The notes under the pieces were generated by a model. It saw only the letters and a program-made list of their open reading frames with translations. It was not told the origin of the DNA and made no database searches. Shown piece by piece: positions 53,870 through 61,613 of a stretch of 64,000 nt of DNA. Source of the stretch: Flectobacillus roseus (lineage in GTDB: Bacteria; Bacteroidota; Bacteroidia; Cytophagales; Spirosomataceae); the NCBI RefSeq assembly GCF_030056665.1, contig NZ_JASHIG010000002.1. The stretch is one strand, 5' to 3'. Both the position numbers and the translations under genes were made by a program. Each line of letters opens with the position of its first letter. Position 1 is the stretch's first letter.

Positions 53870-54307
53870 ATGAAAACACTACTTACAATTGCCCTACTTG
53901 CATTCACAGGTAATGCATTTTGCCAACAACCTGTATTATCTCCATTTCAAAGGTCGCAAGGAACAGGAGTTTATGAAGGTTACATACAGTTTCAAGGAGA
54001 CATTGATAAAGACGGCAAAACTGACCTTATCTTTATGGGGCCAAGTTGGGTCTTTATTCATTACACGACTTCCGATTATGAAAATACATTAAGCAAACGA
54101 AAAGAAATTCTTTTGCATGAAGACCCAAATTTTGATAAAAAAATTCCAGGGGCATATGCTGGTTATAAGTTTGGCATTGAAGACATGGACGAAGATGGCA
54201 ATTTCGACCTTGTGTTTAACGGTGCAACAATAACAGCATACTTACGTGGATTAGGTAATAGGCAATTTGCAACTCCAGCAAATAGAACCGTTATCAAAAA
54301 GAAATAA
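53870..54307 (+). CDS. Secreted protein with VCBS/FG-GAP-like calcium-binding repeats
   Basis: 145 residues. Signal peptide (KTLLTIALLAFTGNAFC, cut near FCQQ). Two Asp-rich loops, QGDIDKDGKTDLIFMG and IEDMDEDGNFDLVFNG, match the D-x-D-x-D-G calcium loops of VCBS/FG-GAP repeats. A short periplasmic or extracellular protein, role unknown. It is the last gene before the cassette-like region. Confidence 0.7.
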   Translation: MKTLLTIALLAFTGNAFCQQPVLSPFQRSQGTGVYEGYIQFQGDIDKDGKTDLIFMGPSWVFIHYTTSDYENTLSKRKEILLHEDPNFDKKIPGAYAGYKFGIEDMDEDGNFDLVFNGATITAYLRGLGNRQFATPANRTVIKKK

Positions 54308-54463
54308 GCTACAATTCTGACTAACTTAGATTTTATTGAAAAAGTCGAATTTATTTTGAAATAGTAATTTAGTTGCTGTCGACATTTTTAAACTATTCGT
54401 AGAGCATTTTGTGGATGAGCAGTTTACATATATATAAGTTATTTCGAGTAGACTAAAAAGAGC

Positions 54464-54655
54464 AGCCACCAACATGAGTTTGTAGAAAGTGGGGCGGACG
54501 GAATAATACTTAACTTTGGGAATTTTTTGTACCATTGTTTCGGATAATTGAAACCTTTTGAAGATTGTTAAGAAACTCATCATCAGCAATTTATACCTGA
54601 CAACGTTCGGACAGCGGAGTTTCAAAATCCCCACCTACCACAAGCCATGTTCGTC
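54464..54655. repeat. Long imperfect palindrome, attC-like type A copy 1
   Basis: Left arm 54471-54494 (AACATGAGTTTGT...GTGGGG) pairs with right arm 54629-54651 (CCCCACCTACCACAAG...ATGTT), mismatches in the middle. Between the arms is CGGACGGAATAATACTTAAC with TAACTTTG at 54511-54518, a TAnnTTTG box. The interior is shared with 58234-58390. Confidence 0.6.
54511..54518 (+). promoter_or_regulatory. Predicted -7 box inside the type A palindrome
   Basis: TAACTTTG matches TAnnTTTG. It would drive transcription toward the genes at 54795 and 55386 and is conserved in part (CAACTTTG) at the 58.3-kb copy. Confidence 0.4.
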
Positions 54656-54723
54656 AGGCTATGAAAAAACTAATTTGATTCATTTCTACACTCGAATGTC
54701 TTTCTGAGGAATTTTCAACTATT

Positions 54724-54745
54724 AAAATCTAAAGGTTTAGATTTT
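54724..54745 (+). terminator. Hairpin before the first cassette-like unit
   Basis: AAAATCTAAA (54724-54733) pairs with TTTAGATTTT (54736-54745), then AAGTTTTTTC. The tight 2-base loop is unusual; the palindrome ACTGCCGTTGGCAGT (54760-54774) follows. Confidence 0.45.
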
Positions 54746-54794
54746 AAGTTTTTTCACAGACTGCCGTTGGCAGTAATTTCAAAGCAACATCAAA

Positions 54795-55367
54795 ATGACA
54801 GAAATAATAATTAAAATAGACGACATAACTTTCAAAATATTTAGACATTCAGAAACGGAAGTTCAACAACTAAATGAAGCTAATAACAGCGGACGAAAAT
54901 TAGTTGGAACTTACACATACGACATTCATAAACCACATAATCCGACAGGGGAATATCACATTCATTTACGGAACAATGGAAATGAAATTTTATCAATGAA
55001 TAAAAGTGGGACAGCTCACGATAATTATCACGGAATTAGAATTCCTAATAAAGCATTTAAAGAACTTAAAAAGCAATTACCTGATTGGACGTGGCCAAAT
55101 AATCAAATACTTGAATCATTGCAACACACTTATATTTTGGACAAAAATGTAACAGAATACTTACGACCAGTTCAAGTATTTAAACACAGAAATTACGACC
55201 TACAAGAAATAGATTCATTCGTAGGTTTCTTTCACCAATTTGCGGAAGACCCTTTTTTAACTGGCGGAAATGGCGGTTGGAAAGAAAGAACTATAGCTCT
55301 TATTGAAACAGAAGAAGGCTACATTAGGAAAATTCCTGTTAGTTGTTTTAAATTCACAGACGTATAA
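54795..55367 (+). CDS. Unknown cassette-borne protein
   Basis: 190 residues, no signal or membrane segment. Notable segments are HNPTGEYHIHLRNNGNEIL, SGTAHDNYHGIRIPNKAFKELK and WTWPNNQILES. I do not recognise the family. It is the first gene of a unit bounded by GTTGGCAGTA (54766-54775) and TACTGCCAAC (55644-55653). The companion gene at 55386 follows after 18 bases. Confidence 0.6.
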   Translation: MTEIIIKIDDITFKIFRHSETEVQQLNEANNSGRKLVGTYTYDIHKPHNPTGEYHIHLRNNGNEILSMNKSGTAHDNYHGIRIPNKAFKELKKQLPDWTWPNNQILESLQHTYILDKNVTEYLRPVQVFKHRNYDLQEIDSFVGFFHQFAEDPFLTGGNGGWKERTIALIETEEGYIRKIPVSCFKFTDV

Positions 55368-55385
55368 ACATTAAATTTAAAAAAT

Positions 55386-55640
55386 ATGACATTACACATT
55401 TTTAATTGTTCAAACCATAAATTAAGAACTGGTTTGACACCAGACAAAACAGGAGCAAACCTACCCGCAGATGCTTGTAAAGGTGGCCGTTGGATATATT
55501 GGAAAACAATAGACATGAATTTAGGTGAGCCACCAAGAGTAGGAACAGCGCCTACAAATGTAATATTGGATGCCATTTCAAAAGACGGTTACTACATAAA
55601 TGAAGCGTCATTAACATTTGAAGAAAAAATAGTGAAATAA
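55386..55640 (+). CDS. Unknown 84-residue cassette-borne protein
   Basis: 84 residues: LHIFNCSNHKLRTGLTPDKT, WIYWKTIDMNLGEPPRVGTAP and GYYINEASLTFEEKIVK. No family recognised. Stop codon TAA at 55638-55640, 3 bases before the TACTGCCAAC end repeat. Probably co-transcribed with the 190-residue protein upstream; a two-gene cassette such as toxin-antitoxin or effector-immunity is possible, but nothing in the sequence proves it. Confidence 0.55.
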   Translation: MTLHIFNCSNHKLRTGLTPDKTGANLPADACKGGRWIYWKTIDMNLGEPPRVGTAPTNVILDAISKDGYYINEASLTFEEKIVK

Positions 55641-55643
55641 AAC

Positions 55644-55844
55644 TACTGCCAACAGGAGGTTTTGTGCAAGCTGGGCAGACGGAACGTATTTCAACATTTG
55701 TATTACTATTTGGCTTTAGTTTCAGGGTGACCGAATGCTAATCAACAATGAATAAAACATCAGCAATATTGCAATCATCAAGTTTGGTTACGTGCAGACG
55801 GTTTGCTAATCCCCAACCTCCACAAGGCCTGCACGTTAGCTGAT
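55644..55844. repeat. Long imperfect palindrome, attC-like type A copy 2, joining two units
   Basis: Begins with TACTGCCAAC (55644-55653), the exact complement of the start of its own unit at 54766. The left arm AACAGGAGGTTTTGTGCAAG (from 55651) is matched by the right arm CCCCAACCTCCACAAGG (55811-55827) and GCACGTT. It ends at the junction GTTAGC (55835), the first bases of the next unit. No TAnnTTTG box; the corresponding place reads TACTATTTG. Confidence 0.6.
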
Positions 55845-55849
55845 ATTTT

Positions 55850-56460
55850 ATGACAAAACCCTTGACAATAGAGGAACGAAAAGAATACGACAACTTATTT
55901 AAGACTTGTCAGACTTTCGTTGGACAAAAAATCGAACGAATTATTTTTTATTTGGATGAAGATGACATTGATTTTAATGAACAACCAAACGAATACGGTA
56001 AAAGCCTTTTGAATGCAATCGAAATTGAAATTTCTGGACATACATATTGTTTAGGGAACTTTTTCTTTGGTAAAAGTTATAATGGACTGAATATTTTAGT
56101 TGGAAAAACGACTGATTTTGAAACTGTTGAAGACAAGAAACCTGTAGTTTATCCTTCTGAAATTGTTGGACTACAAATTACCAATATGGTAATGTAATTT
56201 ATTGGACTAAATCGAATTGGGGAAAATATTTTGTACCACAAGAAATCGAATTTAGAACTGAAAACAGTTTTTTGATTTGTTCAGCTATTGAAGTGAATAA
56301 TGGAGAAGTAAACTGCCCTTTGACAGATGAAGTACTTGTAATTGAAAATGATTTGGGCTTGAAAAAATTTAAACTTGGTGAATATGGAATTGGGACAAAT
56401 AAAAGGTATGTATTTGACAATTTTGAGGAACTAATAGAAAATGAAAAAAACATCAGCTAA
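55850..56460 (+). pseudogene. Frameshifted unknown gene in a cassette-like unit
   Basis: The ATG at 55850 opens a frame that ends at 56197 (115 residues, ...VYPSEIVGLQITNMVM). From about 56170 the protein-like sequence continues in another frame without a start: NYQYGNVIYWTKSNWGKYF, FRTENSFLICSAIEVNNGEV, CPLTDEVLVIENDLG, ending at the TAA at 56458-56460. The parts join into about 203 residues if a frameshift at roughly 56170-56200 is corrected. No family recognised. The stop lies inside the ATCAGCTAAC end repeat. A sequencing error cannot be ruled out. Confidence 0.65.
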
Positions 56461-56518
56461 CATGGGTAGCAGTTTCGCAAATCATTTTCCCTTAAACCCT
56501 CCTACAGAACAAACTTCC

Positions 56519-56550
56519 AGACCTCTTTTAAATCGCTTTAAAGGAGGTCT
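56519..56550 (+). terminator. Terminator of module R1
   Basis: AGACCTCTTTTAAA (56519-56532), TCGC loop, TTTAAAGGAGGTCT (56537-56550), then ATTTTTTAA. The stem is 14 bp with one wobble pair. Confidence 0.8.
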
Positions 56551-56680
56551 ATTTTTTAATTCCTCAGAGAAGAGTCTTAAACTTGTAGTGCTTTCATATC
56601 TTTAAAACACACATTTCTAGGTAATTACTCAATGTGATATTTAAGGTTCTGAACTAGATAGAAGTCTATGATTATTTCGA

Positions 56681-56688
56681 TATATTTG
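56681..56688 (+). promoter_or_regulatory. Promoter -7 box of module R1
   Basis: TATATTTG, identical in all five R modules, is a perfect TAnnTTTG box, 167 bases before the next start at 56855. Confidence 0.55.
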
Positions 56689-56854
56689 AGTTGTGCAAGA
56701 GGCACATTGGGTTTAGTGTTAGTGGACGGACATTGCGAATAAAAACATTTTAGCAATTAATAAAGGTTGGTGCTGGTAGACAGCTTACGGTTTCATAAGC
56801 CCCCAAACGCAATGCCCGAAAACTTTATCGGCAATTATATCATGACAATAGCAT

Positions 56855-57442
56855 ATGAAGCCTACGAAAAATAGAGTTTATTGTAACGATTGTGGAAAAA
56901 CAAAAATGCTTTTTGATTCAGAAAAAAAGGCAGATAATTTTATTGCATTTAACCAAGAAGAAATCAGAAAAGAAGCAGGATACGCACCAGAACGAAGCTA
57001 CTTTTGTCTATTCTGTGGAGGCTGGCACATTACGAGTATAAAGGAAGAAATTGGCAAATCAAAAAAAGAAGAATTACTCGAACAGCTCTTGATTGAAAAG
57101 GCAAATAAAAAAGAAAAAGCATCTTGTGAAAAGTTCAAAATAAATTACCAAGAATATAGGAATAAATTGTTTTTAGAGATAGAAAGTAAAATTAAAGAAT
57201 TAGACAATAACGAAAAGGAGTTGTTTTTCAATGAACAAATAAGCTTCCTAAATAAGGAAATAGAAGAGATTAGTAATTCAACAAACCAAAATGATAAAGA
57301 ATTACTTAAAGAACTTCGTCAAAAACTTGACGTTACATACATTGTCAGAAAGCAAAATGGTTTTCAAAAAGTAAACAACAAATTCAACGAAAAATTAGAA
57401 GAAGAATGGTTATCGTGGTTGAAAAAGAATGGTAAGCCATAG
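56855..57442 (+). CDS. Zinc-ribbon-like coiled-coil protein of unknown function
   Basis: 195 residues. The N-terminus has two Cys pairs, CNDCGKTK (residues 9-12) and FCLFCGGWHITS (about 51-54), spaced as in a zinc ribbon that binds one metal. The remaining two thirds is a charged coiled coil (KSKKEELLEQLLIEKANKKEKAS and KELDNNEKELFFNEQ regions). It might bind nucleic acid or a protein partner; the family is not recognised. It follows module R1 by 19 bases and precedes module R2 by a few bases. Confidence 0.65.
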   Translation: MKPTKNRVYCNDCGKTKMLFDSEKKADNFIAFNQEEIRKEAGYAPERSYFCLFCGGWHITSIKEEIGKSKKEELLEQLLIEKANKKEKASCEKFKINYQEYRNKLFLEIESKIKELDNNEKELFFNEQISFLNKEIEEISNSTNQNDKELLKELRQKLDVTYIVRKQNGFQKVNNKFNEKLEEEWLSWLKKNGKP

Positions 57443-57517
57443 AATAACTACTGCTAACAAGCAGTAGCTGTTTCGCAAATCATTTCCCCTAAAAACCCTC
57501 CTACAGCATAAACATCC

Positions 57518-57549
57518 AGACCTCTTTTAAAGCCATTTAAAGGAGGTCT
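57518..57549 (+). terminator. Terminator of module R2
   Basis: AGACCTCTTTTAAA (57518-57531), GCCA loop, TTTAAAGGAGGTCT (57536-57549), then ATTTTTTTTC. Same stem as R1 with a different loop, so the pairing is conserved while the loop drifts. Confidence 0.85.
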
Positions 57550-57675
57550 ATTTTTTTTCGTCAGAGAATAATCTCAAACTTGAAGTGCTTCAAATATTTA
57601 AAACACACATTTTAGGTAGTTTTTCAAGATAAAATTAAAGGTTCAACACAATATGGAAGTCTATGATTATTTCTA

Positions 57676-57683
57676 TATATTTG
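57676..57683 (+). promoter_or_regulatory. Promoter -7 box of module R2
   Basis: TATATTTG, 44 bases before the ATG at 57727, a realistic leader length. Confidence 0.65.
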
Positions 57684-57726
57684 AGTTAGGCACAAGGTAA
57701 AGCCTTTAGGCCTCATTACAAGTACA

Positions 57727-58233
57727 ATGGAAACATTTCAAAAGACAGACAAGGAAATCAAAGACCAAATCATCCATTGGTTCTTAGTATATCATGGAAA
57801 GACTATTGACCATTTTAACGGTCAGGAGGAATTCACTTTGTTTGACAAACTCTTCTCAGACGAACAAACAGTAATCAATGCCCTTTCAATCGATACTGAA
57901 CTTCCTGTGTTAGTGTTGAAAAAAGATAGTGAAAATATGGTTATATGTACGACCAGACGCTTTATTTATCTTGAAAACGGTAGTATTCAAGCACTAACGT
58001 ATTCTGAATTCAAAAACCATACTGGCTTTAAGTCAATAGATATACAGGGAAATTCAAGGACTTCTATTGGAGTTAAAACAGACGGTTATATTGCTGAGTT
58101 TGGCCTAAGAAAAAAAGACGGGCAAATTGTTTATTGGAAAATTCCGACTGGAAAAAGTGGATTTGCATTTTGGAATGTTACAAAGAAATTCGAATTAATC
58201 GGTCATAAATACATCATACGCGAAGCAGAATAA
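57727..58233 (+). CDS. Unknown cassette-borne protein, possible PH-like fold
   Basis: 168 residues, soluble. The middle reads PVLVLKKDSENMVICTTRRFIYLENGSI with strands resembling bacterial PH-like domains (an R-FIYL strand after a TTRR turn); the end has WKIPTGKSGFAFWNVTKKFELIG. No known family beyond that. It is the only gene between module R2 and the type A palindrome at 58234. Function unknown. Confidence 0.6.
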   Translation: METFQKTDKEIKDQIIHWFLVYHGKTIDHFNGQEEFTLFDKLFSDEQTVINALSIDTELPVLVLKKDSENMVICTTRRFIYLENGSIQALTYSEFKNHTGFKSIDIQGNSRTSIGVKTDGYIAEFGLRKKDGQIVYWKIPTGKSGFAFWNVTKKFELIGHKYIIREAE

Positions 58234-58400
58234 CGACAGGATTATACGGGTTTCTGTCAAGTAGAAACGGACATAATAATACTCAACTTTGGAAGGCAAT
58301 TTGTGCATTTGCTTTGGCTGACGGTAGCCTTTTGAATATTTACAAACAACTTGTAATCAGGAAATTACATTGAATATCATAACGCTCATTTGCTAAATTT
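58234..58400. repeat. Type A copy 3, diverged attC-like element
   Basis: AATAACGACAGGATTATACGG at the start, then GGACATAATAATACTCAACTTTGG and GGTAGCCTTTTGAATATTTAC, which match GGACGGAATAATACTTAACTTTGG and GAAACCTTTTGAAGATTGTT of copy 1 position by position. Its box reads CAACTTTG (one change from TAACTTTG). It ends near TAACGCTCATTTGC before the gene at 58408. Confidence 0.55.
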
Positions 58401-58407
58401 GCCAAAG

Positions 58408-58899
58408 ATGAAAAGTAAATCAAACATAAAACTTCCGCTGACAGACATTGAAAAAGCAAATTTGAGAAAGAACAAAATCAAAATTGCCAATGTGCTCGAC
58501 TTTGCACCCGACGAATTGGCAATACTGTTAAATTCTACAGCCGAACGAGCAAAAGAAATATATGCCTTAGCAGAATTTCAAACAGTTCCTTCTATCGGTA
58601 TAAAATTTGCCGAAGACCTTGTGTTTTTAGGTTACTATTCGCTAAACGAACTAAAAAACAAAGACGGAGCAGAACTGACCGATGAATACGAACAAAAAAA
58701 AGGTTATTGGATTGATCCATGCGTTGAGGACCAATTCAGATTAGTGGTAAATTTTGCCAATACAAACGACCCGAAAAAAATGTGGTGGGACTTTACCGTA
58801 GAAAGAAAAAAGTTTCGCGCCGAAAATGGTTATCCAACAAGCAGACCTCAAAAAGCGTGGTTCGAAACAATTGGATATAAACGAAACGACAGACACTAA
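58408..58899 (+). CDS. Cdd1/'pathogenicity locus' helix-hairpin-helix protein
   Basis: From the ATG at 58408 it has 163 residues. Helix-hairpin-helix signature QTVPSIGIKFAEDLVFLGYYSL (about 67-88) follows an N-terminal IEKANLRKNKIKIANVLDFA. The C-terminal half (KGYWIDPCVEDQFRLVVNFANT, KKMWWDFTVERKKFR, YPTSRPQKAW) is that of the Cdd1 family (PF11731), small proteins with a DNA-binding HhH motif found sporadically in bacteria, often on mobile regions. Exact role unknown. Confidence 0.78.
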   Translation: MKSKSNIKLPLTDIEKANLRKNKIKIANVLDFAPDELAILLNSTAERAKEIYALAEFQTVPSIGIKFAEDLVFLGYYSLNELKNKDGAELTDEYEQKKGYWIDPCVEDQFRLVVNFANTNDPKKMWWDFTVERKKFRAENGYPTSRPQKAWFETIGYKRNDRH

Positions 58900-59288
58900 C
58901 ATACAAACCTTTTCCACAACTCAATTCCGCTACGAATCCTCTTACGAAAAAAAATCTGAAACTTGAAGCACATAAAATTCAGTGCTTTATGTAGAGACAT
59001 ACCTACCGATCCAAACTGACTTGGGAATACATTTTTGGGAGGAAATTTTCACCTCCTTGTGTATCTTTAGAACACACATTTCTAGACATTTTTTCAAGGT
59101 AAAATTAAAGGTTGTCGACAAGATAGAAGTCTATGTTTATTTCTATATATTTGAGCTTTACAGCCGAGAACAACAAAGCGAAGTCCTAAACCCAAGCATT
59201 GTGCACCTAATGAATTTTAGTGGTAAAATCTTCGTCTTCACAGAATTGAAATACATAAACATCTATTGTAAAACCATACGCTTAGAAA
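58900..59288 (+). repeat. Intergenic module R3 (enlarged)
   Basis: Begins TAACATACAAACC, contains the hairpins AGCAC/GTGCT (near 58966-58986) and GGAGG (59039-59043)/CCTCC (about 59051-59056), AGAACACACATTTCTAGACA, AAAATTAAAGGTTGTCG, GAAGTCTATGTTTATTTCTA and TATATTTG (59146-59153). Its terminator sequence differs from R1/R2. About 130 bases then lead to the ATG at 59289, including CCTAAACCCAAGCATTGTG, similar to the right palindrome arms. Confidence 0.65.
59146..59153 (+). promoter_or_regulatory. Promoter -7 box of module R3
   Basis: TATATTTG, 135 bases before the ATG at 59289. Confidence 0.5.
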
Positions 59289-60155
59289 ATGACAGAAGAA
59301 GATATATTAAATACGCTTGACCATTCCAATGATGGATATTATTGCTCTTTTGTTGAACTTGGACACCCCTACTCCTTCCTCATTGACACAAGATTAAATG
59401 TCTTTCGTGGCGACAACGATCATTGGGCAATTGCGATCGAAAGGCTTGGTTATAATCCAAGAGCTGGAGCAATTGTACTTGACATCAATTATTATGGCAA
59501 TTGCTTAAAAAATCTTGAATTTTACAATGAAAGACCTACAAACTGTTACAGCATTGACCCAATTGACTTCGATAACTTCAATGATACAATTGATGGTGAA
59601 ACCTTAAAATCAGATGCGATTTTTTGGTTAGTTCGTGGACAACAGGTTTCCTTAAGTCACAATCAAGAAGACTATTTGAACGCGGGTATTGAACTAAAAG
59701 AATATGAAGCAGATGAAATAAGTGCTGAGGAAGTTGGAAGGCTGGTCGTTTCACAAAACCCTGACCTCTTTCGTGCAACTGACAATGAACTATATAAGTC
59801 TATTCCGAAAGATTTGAAAAAAATATTGGTGCTGGACGAATGGTTTCATAAAGACTTTCAATTACAAATTTCACCCACCATGACTGACGAGCATTTACGC
59901 CAAACTTTTGATCTCAATAAAAACTTAACTGGACTGGGTGGAATGACCTTTGAGAATTTCGCACAAGCAGTAAGACATCAAGAAATGTTAAACAACGGTG
60001 GGAATAGCAAAATTTGGAAAAACAACAGACCTAGTTCGTACGAAACCTGGCAACTAATTGCTAATGTTATTGTAGCAAATGACCCCATGCAATATAAACC
60101 AACCTTAGCACCAAATACACATTGGACAAATTGGACAGATTCAGGAAGTATGTAA
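59289..60155 (+). CDS. Unknown protein of about 290 residues
   Basis: 288 residues, soluble. The N-terminal half has an ordered beta-rich segment (YSFLIDTRLNVFRGDNDHWAIAIERLGYN, VLDINYYGNCLKN), then TIDGETLKSDAIFWLVRG and the C-terminal WFHKDFQLQISPTMTDEHLRQTFDLNKNLTGL and SYETWQLIANVIVANDP. The sequence resembles uncharacterised domain families annotated from Bacteroidota accessory regions, but I cannot name one with confidence. Full-length, intact frame. Confidence 0.7.
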   Translation: MTEEDILNTLDHSNDGYYCSFVELGHPYSFLIDTRLNVFRGDNDHWAIAIERLGYNPRAGAIVLDINYYGNCLKNLEFYNERPTNCYSIDPIDFDNFNDTIDGETLKSDAIFWLVRGQQVSLSHNQEDYLNAGIELKEYEADEISAEEVGRLVVSQNPDLFRATDNELYKSIPKDLKKILVLDEWFHKDFQLQISPTMTDEHLRQTFDLNKNLTGLGGMTFENFAQAVRHQEMLNNGGNSKIWKNNRPSSYETWQLIANVIVANDPMQYKPTLAPNTHWTNWTDSGSM

Positions 60156-60179
60156 TAGACAAACAGAAGATAAGTTAGT

Positions 60180-60480
60180 ACGCAAAATAATGAGCTTTCA
60201 GGTATCGGCTTTCGGCGGTGGGCTACGGAAAAAATGCATGTCCGTGGTCGTTAAAACATTTTAACACTCTTTGCCTTGTGCCTGTTGCCTTATCCCTAAA
60301 ATACATAACCTAAATCTTATTCTGCACGATTACTTAAGTTTGTAGGTAAAATAAAACTTATTTTTTGGCTTTCGACTTTCAGCAATATGCTTTCTGCAAA
60401 AATATATCTGTAGTTACTAAAAAACATGTTAAAACTATTTGCCCAGTGCCTAAGCCCAACAGCCTAAATCAAATTTTCTG
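60180..60480. repeat. Degenerate GGC/GCC word repeats, two copies in opposite sense
   Basis: First copy: GAGCTTTCAGGTATCGGCTTT, GGGCTACGG, CTCTTTGCCTTGTGCCTGTTG. Second copy: TGGCTTTCGACTTTCAGC, TATATCTGTAGTTACTAAAAA, CCCAGTGCCTAAGCCCAACAGCC. They are reverse-complement versions of the family at 19055 and 30676. Confidence 0.6.
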
Positions 60481-60619
60481 ATTACTGGACAAAATGAGAA
60501 AGTGCGATTCAGGTGTTTGGACTTTTTCACTGAATTTTGTAAAACAGTTTCAAACTGTTAAAAAAATGAGTCCAAGACTAAGTCTTGAACTAGTATTTTC
60601 AATTTTGTCCAGTAACCAG
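60478..60619. repeat. 142-bp inverted-repeat element
   Basis: CTGATTACTGGACAAAAT (from 60478) is matched by ATTTTGTCCAGTAACCAG (to 60619) with few changes. Inside, TTGGACT and AGTCCAA pair again, and AACAGTTT (60543-60550)/AAACTGTT (60552-60559) forms a hairpin, with AAGACT/AGTCTT after it. It has the shape of a small non-autonomous mobile element. The rest of 60156-60782 holds no gene. Confidence 0.6.
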
Positions 60620-60707
60620 TCATATTTTGCAAATTGAATAATAAAATATTGATAATCATAATTTTACATTCACAATTCAGCAATCACAATTCGGCATTAA
60701 TACTCCA

Positions 60708-60715
60708 TAAATTTG
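60708..60715 (+). promoter_or_regulatory. Predicted -7 box
   Basis: TAAATTTG fits TAnnTTTG, 67 bases upstream of the ATG at 60783. Confidence 0.45.
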
Positions 60716-60782
60716 GAATTTGTGCTAGAATACTCACCTGTACACAAAGCACTTTCCATTAGTAAAAAACTAAATCCGAAAC

Positions 60783-61613
60783 ATGAACCGAGAAAATAAG
60801 AAGAAAATGGCTGAAGATACTTTGAGTATTTTGAAGCAAGGATATTATACAAACACCTTAGGAGAGAATATTTTAATCAAAATAGCTCAACAGTATTCTG
60901 AAGACAATACCAAACTATACCGTCCAGAGAATACCGATAGCCTAATCGGAAAGGACATTTTAAATAATCCAAATAAAGAGACAAACTACAAGGTTATAAA
61001 TGATACTACGTTGAATGTCGTAAGAAAAATGCTTGAAGCAGGACATGAGAAAATCCTTTGTTTGAATTTTGCTTCTGCAAAAAATCCAGGCGGTGGGTTT
61101 CTAAATGGAAGTTCCGCTCAAGAAGAGAGTATTGCACGCGCCACAGGGCTATATCCTTGTTTGCTGAATGCGGAAGAATATTACACTACCAACAGAAACA
61201 CTCCTTCGGCATTATATACGGATTATATGATTTATAGTCCAGAGGTACCGATAATTAAGAATGAAGAAGGTGAGTGCTTAGAGAATTATTGTACTGTATC
61301 TATCATCACAGCTCCTGCCGTTAATGCAGCAGTGCTCAGAGAAAGAGAACCTCACTTGGTACCTGAAATTGAGGTTGTAATGAAACGAAGAATTGAAAAA
61401 GTACTTAGAATCGCCATTGAGCATGGACATAAAAATTTAGTGCTTGGAGCTTGGGGATGCGGTGTCTTTAGAAACTCACCTGAAGAAGTTTCCAGATATT
61501 TTAAAGAGGTTATTGATGGTAAATTCGCAAGCGTATTTGACAATATTTTCTTTGGAATTTATGCTGACAATGAAAAATTCATTACACCCTTTCTGGACAA
61601 GTTTAACAAGTAA
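60783..61613 (+). CDS. Bacterial-type poly(ADP-ribose) glycohydrolase / TIGR02452 macrodomain
   Basis: 276 residues. The PARG signature GGG-x6-8-QEE is clear: SAKNPGGGFLNGSSAQEESIA (about 99-119), with catalytic Glu pair EE. Additional family features: VLCLNFASA-type strand, STALYTDYMIYSPEV region, LVLGAWGCGVFRNSPEEVSRYF and FFGIYADNEK. Microbial TIGR02452 enzymes remove ADP-ribose units from proteins or nucleic acids and in some loci counter ADP-ribosylating toxins. No toxin partner is recognised next to it. Full length, intact. Confidence 0.85.
   Translation: MNRENKKKMAEDTLSILKQGYYTNTLGENILIKIAQQYSEDNTKLYRPENTDSLIGKDILNNPNKETNYKVINDTTLNVVRKMLEAGHEKILCLNFASAKNPGGGFLNGSSAQEESIARATGLYPCLLNAEEYYTTNRNTPSALYTDYMIYSPEVPIIKNEEGECLENYCTVSIITAPAVNAAVLREREPHLVPEIEVVMKRRIEKVLRIAIEHGHKNLVLGAWGCGVFRNSPEEVSRYFKEVIDGKFASVFDNIFFGIYADNEKFITPFLDKFNK

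Larger units (their letters stand above)
56458..56835 (+). repeat. Intergenic module R1: leader, terminator, promoter, palindrome
   Basis: Starts at TAACATGGGTAGCAGTTTCG, has a terminator (56519-56550), AAAACACACATTTCTAGGTA, then GAAGTCTATGATTATTTCGA and TATATTTG (56681-56688), then an imperfect palindrome GGCACATTGGGTTTAGTG (about 56702-56719)/CCCCCAAACGCAATGCC (about 56794-56810). Best sister copy is R2 at 57450. It fills the 56461-56854 gap. Confidence 0.7.
57450..57720 (+). repeat. Intergenic module R2: leader, terminator, promoter
   Basis: TAACAAGCAGTAGCTGTTTC, terminator 57518-57549, AAAACACACATTTTAGGTAG, then GAAGTCTATGATTATTTCTA and TATATTTG (57676-57683). Clearly homologous to R1 throughout, but the following palindrome is nearly absent (only AAGGTAAAGCCTTTAGGCC). 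The next gene starts 44 bases after the box. Confidence 0.75.

Noticed and set aside
58982..59320. An open frame of about 110 codons covering module R3.
   Set aside because: It runs across the repeat module and overlaps the start of the real gene at 59289; composition is that of the repeat.
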